In this document: in pieces, positions 31,329-41,220 of the stretch
Layout: each line of letters starts with the position of its first letter
Position numbering within the stretch: position 1 is the first letter of the stretch
NCBI GenBank assembly: GCA_964583095.1
Contig: CAZOVB010000002.1
Location: 186,001 to 250,000, forward strand
From: CAZOVB01 sp964583095
GTDB lineage: Bacteria > Planctomycetota > Phycisphaerae > SM23-33
Length of the DNA: 64,000 bases
Direction: 5' to 3'
Position numbers and translations under genes: made by a program
The notes under the pieces: model-generated
Database searches by the model: none
Seen by the model: only the letters and a program-made list of their open reading frames with translations
Told to the model about the DNA's origin: nothing

Positions 31329-33602
31329 ATGCCTGTTTTCTCGCCCGTGCGTGATGGAATTCTCCTGACGATCGGTTCCCTTCTGCTTCTGGGAGGCCTG
31401 GCAGAGGCCCAGGTCAAGCCGGCCCTGTGGCCAAACAAGGACAGCGTGGATTCCCAGAAGGTCCAGGAGGCCATCGGCAAAGGGGTCGACGCCCTCTGGA
31501 AGCTCCAGACAAACAAAGGGTTCTTTCAAGGCGTGACCCGCGGCGCGGAGCCTTACGATGTCGGAGCCACCGCCCAGGCGACCTACGCCCTGCTGGAGTG
31601 CGGTGCCACCCCCCGGGACAAGCGCATCCAGAGTCTGCTGAAATGGCTGGTCAAGCAGGAGGTCGATCAGACCTACGACCTGTCCTTCCGCATCCTGGCC
31701 CTGACGGCTGCCTATCGTAAGATGCCCACAGCCCAACTGGCCAGGCAGGTCCAGAAGGATGCCCACCACCTCTATAATTCCATCTCCAAGAGCGATTACG
31801 GCTACGCCTACAAGGCTACCGGTGAAGTCGGCGATCCCACGAAAACCTGGATAGCAGGTTCCGATGCCTCCAATTCCCAGTATGCCCTGCTGGCGATCTG
31901 GATGGCCGTGGAGTACTGCAAAGCCGAGGTCCCCGAAAAATGGTGGGAACTTCACATGAAATACTGGCTCAATCTCCAGAGCGCCAGTGGAGGCTGGGGA
32001 TACACGCCCAAGCGAATTCGGCCCGAACCGTACCTGTCCATGTCGGCTGCGGGACTGGCCAGCATGTTCGTCTGTATCGACTACCTCTACGCCCGCGAGC
32101 AGATCAACTGCCGCACGGTTGAACAGCACCCTTCCATCCAGAAAGGTCTGGAATGGATGGACAAGAACTTCGCCCGCCAGGTCGGCAAGAAATGGCCCTT
32201 CTACACCCTTTACGGCGTGGAACGCGTAGGCCTGGCCAGCGGATACAAGTTCTTCGGAAAGGTCGACTGGTACAAGAAAGGAACCCAGTACCTTCTCAAG
32301 ACCCAACGTGATGACGGGATCTTCGAGCCGGCCGGCGGCTGGGGCAGCAACGAGAACACCGCCACCTGTTACGCGCTGTTGTTTCTCCAGCGAGGCCTGC
32401 ATCCGGTCCTGTTCAACAAGCTCCAGTACAAGGGCAACTGGAACAACAGGCCCCGGGACCTGGCCGGCTTCACCCACTGGATGCGAGCCCAGTATGAAGA
32501 CCCGTTCCCGTGGCAGATCATCCAGATAGACAACCCGGTGCAACAATGGCACGACGCGCCGATTCTCTACCTCGCAGGCTCCACCAAGCCGGAGTTCACC
32601 GACGAGCAACTCGAGAAGATCCGAACCTATGTCCTTCAGGGCGGAACGCTTCTGACCGTCACCGAGTGCAACGGCCCGGGCTTCAAGGAGGGAATCCGGG
32701 AGGTCTACGGCCGGCTCTTCCCCCAGTGGGAGCTGAGCCTCGTCCAGGCCGAAGATCCTCTGCGAAACAAGCCCCATCAGCTTCCCCCGGCCCCGGAGCT
32801 CTACAAAATCTCCAACGGTATCCGCACGCTGGCGGTCCACAGCGACTTTGACCTGTCGCGCTACTGGCAGATGCGCCAGACCGCCACGGCCAGGGTCACC
32901 TTCGAGATCGGTGCCAACGTCGCCTATCAGCTCACCGACCGGTTCCTGCTCAGGCCGCGAGGGACAACCCATTGGCCTGACGATGTCGAGTTGGAAAACC
33001 CCGACGCGACGATCACGATCGGGCTTATCCGCCACGCAAGCAACTACAACGCCGAGCCGTTGGCCCTTCAGCGCCTGGGCCGGATGATGGGACACCTGCA
33101 CAATGTCCAGGTCCAGGTGGCCCAGCCGGTGAAAATCGACGCCCTTGCCGACAGCGATCTGGACCTGGCCATCCTGACCGGAACGGGGCAGTTGACGCTC
33201 AGCTCCCAGCAACAGCAGAAGCTCAAGGAATTCACCGATTCGGGCAAAATGCTGATGATGACCCCGCTGGGCGGCAACGAGAAATTCTCCCGCGATGCCT
33301 CCGGCCAATTGCGGAAGATCTACGGAGCCGGCAACGTCCTGCCGCTTCCCGAGACCAGCGACATTCTCTCCGCCGACGGCCGGAAAATCGAAACCTTCCG
33401 GCTTCGCGACGGCACGAAGGTCGACCGCAGCCGACTGGACATGGCCATCGGCAAGAACGGCCCGACCGCCCTGTACACCCCTCAGGACATCCTGACCGCC
33501 CTCGTGGGCTACCCCGCCCGCCGGATCGCCGGCTATGCCCCCGAGACAGCCTTTGCCCTCATGCGCAACATCCTGATGCACCAGATCCAGCGGAGCAAGT
33601 AG
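31329..33602 (+). CDS. Exported prenyltransferase-repeat/DUF4159 protein
   Basis: This 757-residue protein starts with a signal peptide (residues 1-27, cleavage after LAEA). Residues about 30-370 carry alpha/alpha-barrel repeats like those of squalene cyclase and prenyltransferase beta subunits (LQTNKGFF, LQSASGGWGYTPK and TQRDDGIFEPAGGWGSNEN). From about 395 it has the DUF4159 domain (HDAPILYLAGSTKPEFTDEQ, then YVLQGGTLLTV). Such pairings are widespread in Planctomycetota; the function is unknown. No catalytic DxDD or zinc site of true cyclases is seen, so binding rather than catalysis is likely. ATG at 31329 has an AGAGGA site upstream. Confidence 0.82.
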   Translation: MPVFSPVRDGILLTIGSLLLLGGLAEAQVKPALWPNKDSVDSQKVQEAIGKGVDALWKLQTNKGFFQGVTRGAEPYDVGATAQATYALLECGATPRDKRIQSLLKWLVKQEVDQTYDLSFRILALTAAYRKMPTAQLARQVQKDAHHLYNSISKSDYGYAYKATGEVGDPTKTWIAGSDASNSQYALLAIWMAVEYCKAEVPEKWWELHMKYWLNLQSASGGWGYTPKRIRPEPYLSMSAAGLASMFVCIDYLYAREQINCRTVEQHPSIQKGLEWMDKNFARQVGKKWPFYTLYGVERVGLASGYKFFGKVDWYKKGTQYLLKTQRDDGIFEPAGGWGSNENTATCYALLFLQRGLHPVLFNKLQYKGNWNNRPRDLAGFTHWMRAQYEDPFPWQIIQIDNPVQQWHDAPILYLAGSTKPEFTDEQLEKIRTYVLQGGTLLTVTECNGPGFKEGIREVYGRLFPQWELSLVQAEDPLRNKPHQLPPAPELYKISNGIRTLAVHSDFDLSRYWQMRQTATARVTFEIGANVAYQLTDRFLLRPRGTTHWPDDVELENPDATITIGLIRHASNYNAEPLALQRLGRMMGHLHNVQVQVAQPVKIDALADSDLDLAILTGTGQLTLSSQQQQKLKEFTDSGKMLMMTPLGGNEKFSRDASGQLRKIYGAGNVLPLPETSDILSADGRKIETFRLRDGTKVDRSRLDMAIGKNGPTALYTPQDILTALVGYPARRIAGYAPETAFALMRNILMHQIQRSK

Positions 33603-33620
33603 CCGCCCCGGGCAGGAAAG

Positions 33621-36600
33621 TCATTGCTCCGCCTTGGTAAACGTCCCCTTGGCGGACTCCAGCAGGAAGACCCGCGCTTTGGGCAGCAGCTTCCGCTTGG
33701 CAAGCGGAAGCTCGGCCCTTTTCGGGTCATCCAGCGGCGCATCGGACCTCACCGCCACCTTGCCCTCGCGCAGGCCGATGATCTCGACCCAGCCGGGATA
33801 GGGATCGACCGTATGCAGCGGCTTGGCCGCTCGCTTCTCCAGCAGGCCCGTCAGGTCAAAGATGTCCAGGATCGGATGGCCTTCGCCGGAGGTGAGCATC
33901 GCGAGATACTTGCGATCCGGGGAGACGGCCAGGTTGCGGAGTTGCGACATCGATTGGTTGATGTCGAGCTGAACCCACTCGTCCTTTCCGGCCGGCAGGA
34001 ACCGCCATCGCTTCTTCCAGACCTCAGCGTCGGTGTCTCCGTGGGAAGACTCGGAGGGATGCAGCATCTCATACCACAGCACGCCTTCCTTGAGCTGCAT
34101 CACGCCAAGCTGGTCCCACGTGTCGTCGATGACGAAATAGAGCGTATCGGGCTTTCCGACGCCCGCACGGGCGAGTTTCTCAGCCCACATGCGAACGTGG
34201 GCCAGGTCGCGGGCATGGAAGGCTTTATTGGTGTTGCCGGTGGCCTTTGGAATGTCCGCCTTCAGGCCGGCAAGCTTCTCTATCGCTTCGTGCAGGGCGA
34301 CATAGCTGCCATCGCCGCTCATTTCGGGAATCTTCCGCGCCAACAGCCAGGCGTCTTCCTTCCGGCCGCAGGCGACGACGCCGTCGATCATGGCCGGCGC
34401 GGCGCAGCAGTCAAAGCCTTGCTGGCGTTCCAGTATCTCCAGCAGTTCCGGCCTGGCCTTCAACTCCGCCAGGCAGACTATCAGGTGATGCCGGTCGTGC
34501 AGCGTGCCGCGCGTCTCCCACTGCTTGCCATCCTGCAAGATGCGGATCTCGTCAGCGAACTTACGGACGATCCGTGCACGCGCGGCCGGCTCCAGGCCGG
34601 TCGTCTTGTGACGAAACCACGGCAGGGCCCCGATGAAATCCCCGAGCGCATATCGACCACCGGTGACAAGTTGATCAGTCATCTCCTCGGCGGAGAGCTT
34701 CCGTATGCGTTGGGTAAACTCCCAAGCTTCCTTCACCCACGCGCGCTGTTCGGGCGTGTCTGGCCTGATCGTCACGGCAAACTGGTCGGGGTTCTTGCGG
34801 CGAATGACGAGGATGACCGTCTCGCCCTTCAGGACCGGCCGCTCTGTCTTCACGTCCATCGTGTAATTGACCGGCCAAGGGAAGCGGACATCCGGCTCGC
34901 CGGCCAGCACCGATTGCTTGTCGAACTCGAACTTCTGCGACGCGTGAGCGCGGTCGCCGGCAATAGGTATCACCATGGGATCGGTCAGGGCCCGGCCCAC
35001 GACCGCGCAGCCAAAGTCGCCGGGCAACTCCGGCCCCATCGCGGCTGGCAGGCCCACTGTGCTGCCGGGCAGTCCCTTTGCCCTGTCCTGCTCGCCCAGT
35101 TCCGTGACGACCTTGGCAACCTTGGCTGCGGCAGGTGTTATGTTTTTCTCGGCCGAGGCTGTGAAGCCAAGCGTCTTGATCAGTACGACCACCGGCTTCC
35201 ATTCATCGCCATCGCTTGATGTGGCCGCCATCACGAACAGCAGATTGTCATCATTGACCCAGCCCAGCGCCGCAGCCCCGCTTTCCTGCGCGGTCACGCC
35301 CGCGTTCTCGTAGGCCCGACCGACGTAGCCGGCGGGTGCAATCCACAGCGTAAACGTTGCCGGTCCCGGCGGGAACACCGCCTCGGCCGTCTTGTGCCGG
35401 AAGCTGATTCGCTCGAAATCTTCATCCTTCATCGCCGGATCGTCTGGCCATCTCATCGGCCTGCCCCCGCCATGACCTATGAGTTCCCAGCCTTCCGGCA
35501 TGCTGGACGTTATCCTCTTTGCCAGGTTCGACATTGCTCGCTGCGTTGCAGGTCGAGTCGCCACCGGGACTGTCCCGGGTTGCGTCCTGGCATCGGCCGG
35601 CTGCGTGGCTGGTGTAGAAGAACGTCCGTTGGCCGGGCGTGCCTCAACGTGCTGCCGCAACAACTCGTATGCGTTGCTGGTGTCGTAGGAGAAGAACCTG
35701 CCGTCGCGATCAACATCCCCAAACAGACGTGGGCCATCGATGACACGTCGGCCAGCATTCCGCGCCCCGACGATGGCGAGCGGGTCGGCATCGTGGTTCA
35801 GGAGGACCTGAACGACCTTATCGTTGTCTTTGTGTTGAACCGCAAGGGACAAGGGGGTGTGATTCTCATGTCCCTGCCTGGCATCCACCTCTGCACCGTG
35901 TTTCAGCAGAAACGCGACCATCTCTGCGCGCCCCGCGGATGCAGCGACATGCAAGGGCGTCGGCGTGCCGAACCCGGCTTTCACGTTGATCTCCGCTCCA
36001 TGGTTTAGGAGCCGTTCAGCCGCCCTGATCTGACCAAACTTCGCTGCCCAGTGCAGCGGAGTTCCTTGGCCGTTCTCGTACGGCGAGTCCTTACAAGCGT
36101 CGGTCTGCCTGACCAGGCCCGGCGACGCCCGTAGCAGTTCGCCGAGTCGGTCGATCATACCCAACCCAGCAGCACTGAAGACATCAAGCTTCGCACCTCT
36201 GCTCAGCAAATGCCCGGCAAGTTCGTGTCTGTCTCGAAAAACCGCTCCCATCAGTGGGGTGAAGCTGCTTGCCCCGTGGCGAGCGTTGATGTCTGCTCCA
36301 TTGTCCAGCAGGTAGTCCACTATCTCCTTGCGGCCCCACCACACGGCAACGGACAGGGGACCGCTGCTATTCGCACCGGAAGCACTGAGGTCGGCACCGG
36401 CCTCTACGAGAAGTTTAACGATTGGCAACTGCCCGCGCTCGGCTGCGACGCACAAGGCGGGACTGCCGTAATGAGCGGCCCGATTAGGATCTGCCCCGGC
36501 CTTCAGCAGCAGCGCAACCGCCTCCACCGAGTCGGCGACTACCGCCCACGCTAGCGGCGCGTTGGTCCTGCCTTTGCCTGTCACGTCGGCCCCCAGCCCG

Positions 36601-39600
36601 TTCAGCCGGCGGATCATCTCGACGTCTCCCCTCTTGGCCGCGATATCGATGACGGTCATGCCACCCGGGCCGATCTTGTCGACAAGTGGCCGGTCCTTCT
36701 CCAACATCGCGGCGAGGCGGTCGCTCATCCCGAGGTGGGCGGCGGAGTATGTGTCCAATGCAGCTCCGCGTCTGAGCAGGAATTCCGCGATGATCCTGTT
36801 GTTCACCGCTGCGGCTTCCGCCAGGGCGGTGCGCCCGCTCTTGTCGGCCTGATCGATCCTTGCGCCGTGTTGGAGCAGAATGGCTGCCACTTCTCCGCGA
36901 CGTTGCAGCAGAGCCTTCTGGGCTGCGTAAGCCGAGGCTTCGAATTCCTTTTGCTTCTGCCCATCCCAGACACCGCCTGGCTCCAATGGCGGCATCGGCG
37001 GGGCCATTGCAGTGTAGTGCAGCGGCGTGCGGCCGTGCACGTCAACCGCGTCAGCCTCGGCCCCCTTCGACAGCAGATACTCTACCATCGCTTTTCGCCC
37101 GCCCAAGGCGGCTGCATGAAGCAACATCTGTCCCCGTGTCCCGAGACCAGGTGCCCGAAGGTCGAGACCATCGTAGAGCATACCCGAAAGCGGACATCGT
37201 TTGCGCACTATGGCAGGTTCCGCTTCGACGGCTATCTTGATCGTATCCAACTCCCCACCGTATGCCGCTGACAGTAGTCTCAGTATCGCATCGTGAGCCG
37301 CCTTGTCGAAGTCCAACAAGAGTAGTTCTCCATCGGAGACGGAAGATGCGGAAGTCGGCTGGGGGGCCGCTGGCAGCGCGGCGGGCGCAGTTGTAGGCTG
37401 CAAAGCAGCCGCGTGAGACTGGAATAGGGCTGCAATGGCGGCAAGAACTTCGGATGCCTGGACCTTATCTTCCTTGGACTTGAACTCGTAGTAGCTGCTG
37501 TGCAACTGCTTGCAGACGATACTCAGGCTGTGATCATCGTCGAAGTGTGTCGGCAGGAGATAGGGACGGTTTGTATTCTCTTCTGTACGCTCTTCCCACC
37601 AGAACAACTCTCCCATCAGGCGCAGCGTGCCATCATTGCCGCGAAATTTCTGCCCCAGGGCCTTGTTGAACTCGACCATCCTGCGATAGTCGTCGGCCGA
37701 GACCTTCGGCCCGGCGACGATAGTGATTCGGAGCGTCTGCTCCTCCGGTGTCATCCCAACCGGAGAGCTATAGATAACACGCATTGGATCATCACGCGTG
37801 ATGACCCACGCTTCACCAGGAGCAGGTTTCCCAACACCAGGCACGCTGGCGGCCGGCTTCATAGACCAACCCTTGGGAAGGGCCTTGCGGACTTGTTTCA
37901 TCCATGCCGTGGCCGGCTGGCTCTCTGCCGCCGAGACGTCAGTGGCCTTCATCGCCGCCAGGATGTCTGCCTTGGCGGTCGGCCAATCGCTGCCGCCAGC
38001 GACGAAGCCGAACACCGTACAGCCGCGCCATGTACCCAATTCCGGCGCGTTGCCTGCCTGCGACACCGCGTCAGGGATTGTCGGTCGCGAGAACGGCCCG
38101 ATCATGACCGCCAACCCAATCTCGCCGCCGCGGCCCCTCTTGAGGTCTTCGGCAGCATTAAGACTTCTCCGCTCCAGCACAATCCGCACGGCTTGGCCCG
38201 CTGGCCAATTGCCGCCGGACAACTTCACGTACTGCCGTGACTTAACCTGCCAATTGGCGGGCATTCTTCCGGCGATTGCCTTGGCCAACTCCGCTGTTGC
38301 TGTCATGGCCTGGGCCTCGCCCATCGGCGGGCCGGCGTGATCCGTCGCTGGCTTCGGAACGACGAAGGTGCACTTCAGCCGCTCGTGACGTACAGCGCGA
38401 GTCCTGCTCTCAAAAGGTGCGGGGACAAGCTGGCCGTCCTTGCGGTCATACTCGTCCAGTTCCAAGTTCACCGTGTACTTGCCCGGCGGCAGGTCCTTGG
38501 GCATGTGGCCCCACAGGTACACGCTCTTGAACTGCTTGTCGCCGTAGACATGCACCGGGTTGCCGGCCTCCATGTGCCGGCCGATGTCTTTGTCCTCGTC
38601 GATATACCGCAGGCGGATGGTGATCGTGTCGCCCTGAACGAACTGCTCGGCCACCTCCAGCGTGCCCCTGGCGGTATAGACGCCCCCCAGCCGAGCTGAA
38701 AGCTCCGACATGACGAGCCACTTATCACCCGCGCCGCGCTTCATCGCATCGACAGTGTGCTTGTAGACCCACTTAGCCCCAGGATGGTCCGTCGTCCTGT
38801 ACGGCGGCACGCGGCAGTACATCCCTGCTGGCAGGTCGTCCTTGTCCACAAGCTCGATCCAGTTGACGATGCGTGCCTCGACCGCTGGAGGAGTCTCCTC
38901 ACCCGCACTGCTCATGCCGTGCGATGTCGGATCCGGCCCATGCGTCCCCCTGGCACAGCCGTAGAAGGCGATGCCTGCCAGCAGGCCGGTCAGCAGAATC
39001 ACACCAGCCAATGCGGCCGTCCAGCGGGGCGACGAGCCCACCTCAACGCCCAGCAGACGGCGGATGCGGGACAGCAGGTTCGTCTTTGCGCCGGGCGCGA
39101 TGCGGTCGGTTGATGAGCACCGGCCGCGCGTCGCCGGAACAAGGCGAGCAAGGATGCCGGCGGGTCGAACTGGTTGCTGCGCAACTGCAACCTCAGCCAA
39201 TGCGGCCAATGCGGCGGCGTAGGCGTGACTGTCGCCCACGGCCGAGGCGGCCAGGTCGTCGCAGCAGTTCTCGCGCTCGGCGCGGATGCGGGCGGAGGCC
39301 CACCACACGGCCGGGTGGTAAAACAGCAGCGTTTCCACAAGCGTCTGGAGCAGGTTAATGAAGTAGTCGTGCCGGCGGATGTGGGCCAGTTCGTGAGCGA
39401 GAACGGCTTCTACCTGACTCGGCGTCAGGCCGGTCAGCACGGCGGCCGGTATCACCACAGCTGGGCGGAGAACGCCGACGACCACCGGCCCGGCCAGGTC
39501 GCGAGCGCCTCCGCCGGTGAGCTTCAAAAGTCGCACGGCACGGCGAACCCCCAGCATGTTCGACAATCGGTCAGACGCGGCCCGCCAGTGGCCCTCGTTC

Positions 39601-40682
39601 GTGCCGTCGGCGAGCGGCTGTGCCCCCCGACGCAGCCGCTGAACCCTCAACCAGCCGCCCACGTGCCAAACCGAACACGCAAGCACGCCTGCCAGCCAGA
39701 CGGCCACAGCGTATGGCATGGTGGGTTCGACCCACGCGGATACGCGGCTGGTCCAGTGCTGCCCATCGCCAGACTCCGCAGCGTCGTCTGCAACCGGTCC
39801 AGCAGTAGCCGCAGCAAGGTCAGGTTCTTTCTCCATATCGGGCAATGATGTTCGCGACGAAGACTCTTCTCCGAATGTCGCAGCCAACGTCTTCTGCGAC
39901 ACCGGCTCCTCAAAGAGGGTTCGCCATGTTCGTTTTTGCTCATCTGCCGCACCATCACCGCCGGAGGCGTCGACATGCGCTACGGGCACGAAGCCGCGTG
40001 AAGTCAGAACGATCAGGCTTGCCTTTCCTTCCCCGCCGCCGAGCCGCCAGTAGCCAACAAGGCGCGGCCGGCCCAAGGCATCCGGCGGCGCGGCCCGCCA
40101 GCTTCCGGACAAGTCGCCGAGGAATTTCAGCCCCGTGGGGGTGCGAGAGAAGATCAGTTGCGGGCCTCTTCCGCCGCTGCCGCCGCAGGATGGGTCGAAT
40201 ACCACGACGGCCTGCTCGCCGCCGGGCACGAGTTCGCGGTGTTCCACTTCGATCACGTGGCCGTTGCCAAAGCTGCTGCCGACCACCATCGCCCGACACC
40301 ATGCCTTGGCCTGTTCGAGCGTGGCGGTGCCTTCTCGGAACTCGGCTGGAACCTTCAGCGGTGTGCCTTTGCCCCAGGAATCATCATCGGGGTAGGTGGC
40401 TGCGGATGTGTGCGCCGGTCTGCGCACGTCTTGGCCGGCAGGTTGCACGACGAAGAACGTCGCCACTGGCGCTGCCGCCATCAGCAGCAAGGCCAGGCAA
40501 GCGACGGCGTATCGAACCTGCGGGCCGCGACGAGCAAGCAGGCGAAGGGCCAGCCACAGCAGGCCGGCAATGGCAGCGCCCTGCCAGAGGAAGTGAATCA
40601 GCGCCCAGCCGATGCGCCCTACGACTTCGCTCAGGGCAGGCTCGGCCAGGCCCGCGTTCAGTAGGTCAACGAGTGTGTTCAT
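33621..40682 (-). CDS. Giant BlaR1/M56-type peptidase-ankyrin fusion protein
   Basis: This 2353-residue membrane protein has TM1 (about residues 25-48), TM2 (57-80), an inserted outside loop (80-320), TM3 (321-345), a cytoplasmic M56 zinc-peptidase domain with H430-E-L-A-H434 and a downstream ERENCCDD block, and TM4 (554-574). The rest, about 1780 residues, should lie outside. It holds ankyrin repeats at about 1185-1630 and a C-terminal domain with HEAT-like and beta-rich stretches. In BlaR1/MecR1 systems the peptidase triggers cleavage of the BlaI repressor after sensing. The gene is directly after blaI (17-bp overlap). Known relatives are about 600 residues, so the fusion is very unusual. 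Low-complexity Ala/Pro/Thr linkers join the parts. The ligand is unknown. Confidence 0.85.
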   Translation of the reverse strand: MNTLVDLLNAGLAEPALSEVVGRIGWALIHFLWQGAAIAGLLWLALRLLARRGPQVRYAVACLALLLMAAAPVATFFVVQPAGQDVRRPAHTSAATYPDDDSWGKGTPLKVPAEFREGTATLEQAKAWCRAMVVGSSFGNGHVIEVEHRELVPGGEQAVVVFDPSCGGSGGRGPQLIFSRTPTGLKFLGDLSGSWRAAPPDALGRPRLVGYWRLGGGEGKASLIVLTSRGFVPVAHVDASGGDGAADEQKRTWRTLFEEPVSQKTLAATFGEESSSRTSLPDMEKEPDLAAATAGPVADDAAESGDGQHWTSRVSAWVEPTMPYAVAVWLAGVLACSVWHVGGWLRVQRLRRGAQPLADGTNEGHWRAASDRLSNMLGVRRAVRLLKLTGGGARDLAGPVVVGVLRPAVVIPAAVLTGLTPSQVEAVLAHELAHIRRHDYFINLLQTLVETLLFYHPAVWWASARIRAERENCCDDLAASAVGDSHAYAAALAALAEVAVAQQPVRPAGILARLVPATRGRCSSTDRIAPGAKTNLLSRIRRLLGVEVGSSPRWTAALAGVILLTGLLAGIAFYGCARGTHGPDPTSHGMSSAGEETPPAVEARIVNWIELVDKDDLPAGMYCRVPPYRTTDHPGAKWVYKHTVDAMKRGAGDKWLVMSELSARLGGVYTARGTLEVAEQFVQGDTITIRLRYIDEDKDIGRHMEAGNPVHVYGDKQFKSVYLWGHMPKDLPPGKYTVNLELDEYDRKDGQLVPAPFESRTRAVRHERLKCTFVVPKPATDHAGPPMGEAQAMTATAELAKAIAGRMPANWQVKSRQYVKLSGGNWPAGQAVRIVLERRSLNAAEDLKRGRGGEIGLAVMIGPFSRPTIPDAVSQAGNAPELGTWRGCTVFGFVAGGSDWPTAKADILAAMKATDVSAAESQPATAWMKQVRKALPKGWSMKPAASVPGVGKPAPGEAWVITRDDPMRVIYSSPVGMTPEEQTLRITIVAGPKVSADDYRRMVEFNKALGQKFRGNDGTLRLMGELFWWEERTEENTNRPYLLPTHFDDDHSLSIVCKQLHSSYYEFKSKEDKVQASEVLAAIAALFQSHAAALQPTTAPAALPAAPQPTSASSVSDGELLLLDFDKAAHDAILRLLSAAYGGELDTIKIAVEAEPAIVRKRCPLSGMLYDGLDLRAPGLGTRGQMLLHAAALGGRKAMVEYLLSKGAEADAVDVHGRTPLHYTAMAPPMPPLEPGGVWDGQKQKEFEASAYAAQKALLQRRGEVAAILLQHGARIDQADKSGRTALAEAAAVNNRIIAEFLLRRGAALDTYSAAHLGMSDRLAAMLEKDRPLVDKIGPGGMTVIDIAAKRGDVEMIRRLNGLGADVTGKGRTNAPLAWAVVADSVEAVALLLKAGADPNRAAHYGSPALCVAAERGQLPIVKLLVEAGADLSASGANSSGPLSVAVWWGRKEIVDYLLDNGADINARHGASSFTPLMGAVFRDRHELAGHLLSRGAKLDVFSAAGLGMIDRLGELLRASPGLVRQTDACKDSPYENGQGTPLHWAAKFGQIRAAERLLNHGAEINVKAGFGTPTPLHVAASAGRAEMVAFLLKHGAEVDARQGHENHTPLSLAVQHKDNDKVVQVLLNHDADPLAIVGARNAGRRVIDGPRLFGDVDRDGRFFSYDTSNAYELLRQHVEARPANGRSSTPATQPADARTQPGTVPVATRPATQRAMSNLAKRITSSMPEGWELIGHGGGRPMRWPDDPAMKDEDFERISFRHKTAEAVFPPGPATFTLWIAPAGYVGRAYENAGVTAQESGAAALGWVNDDNLLFVMAATSSDGDEWKPVVVLIKTLGFTASAEKNITPAAAKVAKVVTELGEQDRAKGLPGSTVGLPAAMGPELPGDFGCAVVGRALTDPMVIPIAGDRAHASQKFEFDKQSVLAGEPDVRFPWPVNYTMDVKTERPVLKGETVILVIRRKNPDQFAVTIRPDTPEQRAWVKEAWEFTQRIRKLSAEEMTDQLVTGGRYALGDFIGALPWFRHKTTGLEPAARARIVRKFADEIRILQDGKQWETRGTLHDRHHLIVCLAELKARPELLEILERQQGFDCCAAPAMIDGVVACGRKEDAWLLARKIPEMSGDGSYVALHEAIEKLAGLKADIPKATGNTNKAFHARDLAHVRMWAEKLARAGVGKPDTLYFVIDDTWDQLGVMQLKEGVLWYEMLHPSESSHGDTDAEVWKKRWRFLPAGKDEWVQLDINQSMSQLRNLAVSPDRKYLAMLTSGEGHPILDIFDLTGLLEKRAAKPLHTVDPYPGWVEIIGLREGKVAVRSDAPLDDPKRAELPLAKRKLLPKARVFLLESAKGTFTKAEQ

Positions 40683-41064
40683 GCCCCGCCCCTTTCTCTT
40701 TCAGCAGCTTGCGGATTCCCTTGAGTTCCTCGGCCGAGAGATCGCCGGCAGCCAATGCCTGCATCACCAGTTTGCCGGCCGAGCCGCCGAAGGCCTTGTC
40801 CAGGAAGTCACTCAACAGGCGTCGCTGGGTGGGCACTTCCTCGATGGTGGCCGAGTAGACGTGCGAACGATTGGCCTCGTCTCGCTCGACCAGGCCCTTC
40901 TCGGCCATCACCTGCATGATCTTGAGCGTGGTGGTGTAGCGGACGTCCCCGCGGTCCAGGGCTTCGTGGACCTCTCGAACACTGCTGGGTCCCTGCCGCC
41001 ATAGAACCTGAAGGATTGCCAATTCCGCGTCGGTCGGCCTGGGTTTCAAATCCCGTTTCGTCAT
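40666..41064 (-). CDS. BlaI/MecI-family transcriptional repressor
   Basis: This 132-residue repressor has the BlaI winged helix: ELAILQVLWRQGPSSVREVHEAL, then RYTTTLKIMQVMAEKGLVERD, followed by a C-terminal dimer domain. BlaI dimers bind palindromic operators and are inactivated after cleavage triggered by a partner M56 peptidase, here the adjoining giant gene. The ATG at 41064 has a GGGAGA site 6 bases upstream. The two TACGAA palindromes upstream are its probable operators, indicating autoregulation. Confidence 0.93.
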   Translation of the reverse strand: MTKRDLKPRPTDAELAILQVLWRQGPSSVREVHEALDRGDVRYTTTLKIMQVMAEKGLVERDEANRSHVYSATIEEVPTQRRLLSDFLDKAFGGSAGKLVMQALAAGDLSAEELKGIRKLLKEKGAGHEHTR

Positions 41065-41103
41065 GGGCTTCTCCCGTTTGTTCTTACTTGACTTGGACGC
41101 TGT

Positions 41104-41133
41104 ATTGTACGAATGGTTTCGTAGGACCGGCAA
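41104..41133 (-). promoter_or_regulatory. Promoter of the blaI-M56 operon
   Basis: On the minus strand TTGCCG (41128-41133), an 18-bp spacer and TACAAT (41104-41109) precede the blaI ATG by about 40 bp. It lies directly under two palindromic operators. Confidence 0.55.
41108..41123 (-). promoter_or_regulatory. BlaI operator O1
   Basis: TACGAA-TGGT-TTCGTA is a perfect 6-bp inverted repeat overlapping the -10 and spacer of the blaI promoter. Bound repressor there would block RNA polymerase. The spacing suits one BlaI-type dimer. Confidence 0.7.
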
Positions 41134-41140
41134 TAAATTT

Positions 41141-41158
41141 ATACGATTTCTTTCGTAT
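41141..41158 (-). promoter_or_regulatory. BlaI operator O2
   Basis: ATACGA-N6-TCGTAT forms a 6-bp inverted repeat 34 bp (centre to centre) from O1, about three DNA turns away, so dimers would sit on the same face. It lies just upstream of the -35 element. Confidence 0.65.
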
Positions 41159-41220
41159 TTTCCTCCCCCACCTGCCCCTGATCACCTCGTGCATGGCATA
41201 AAAGATTACCAGATTGGTAG

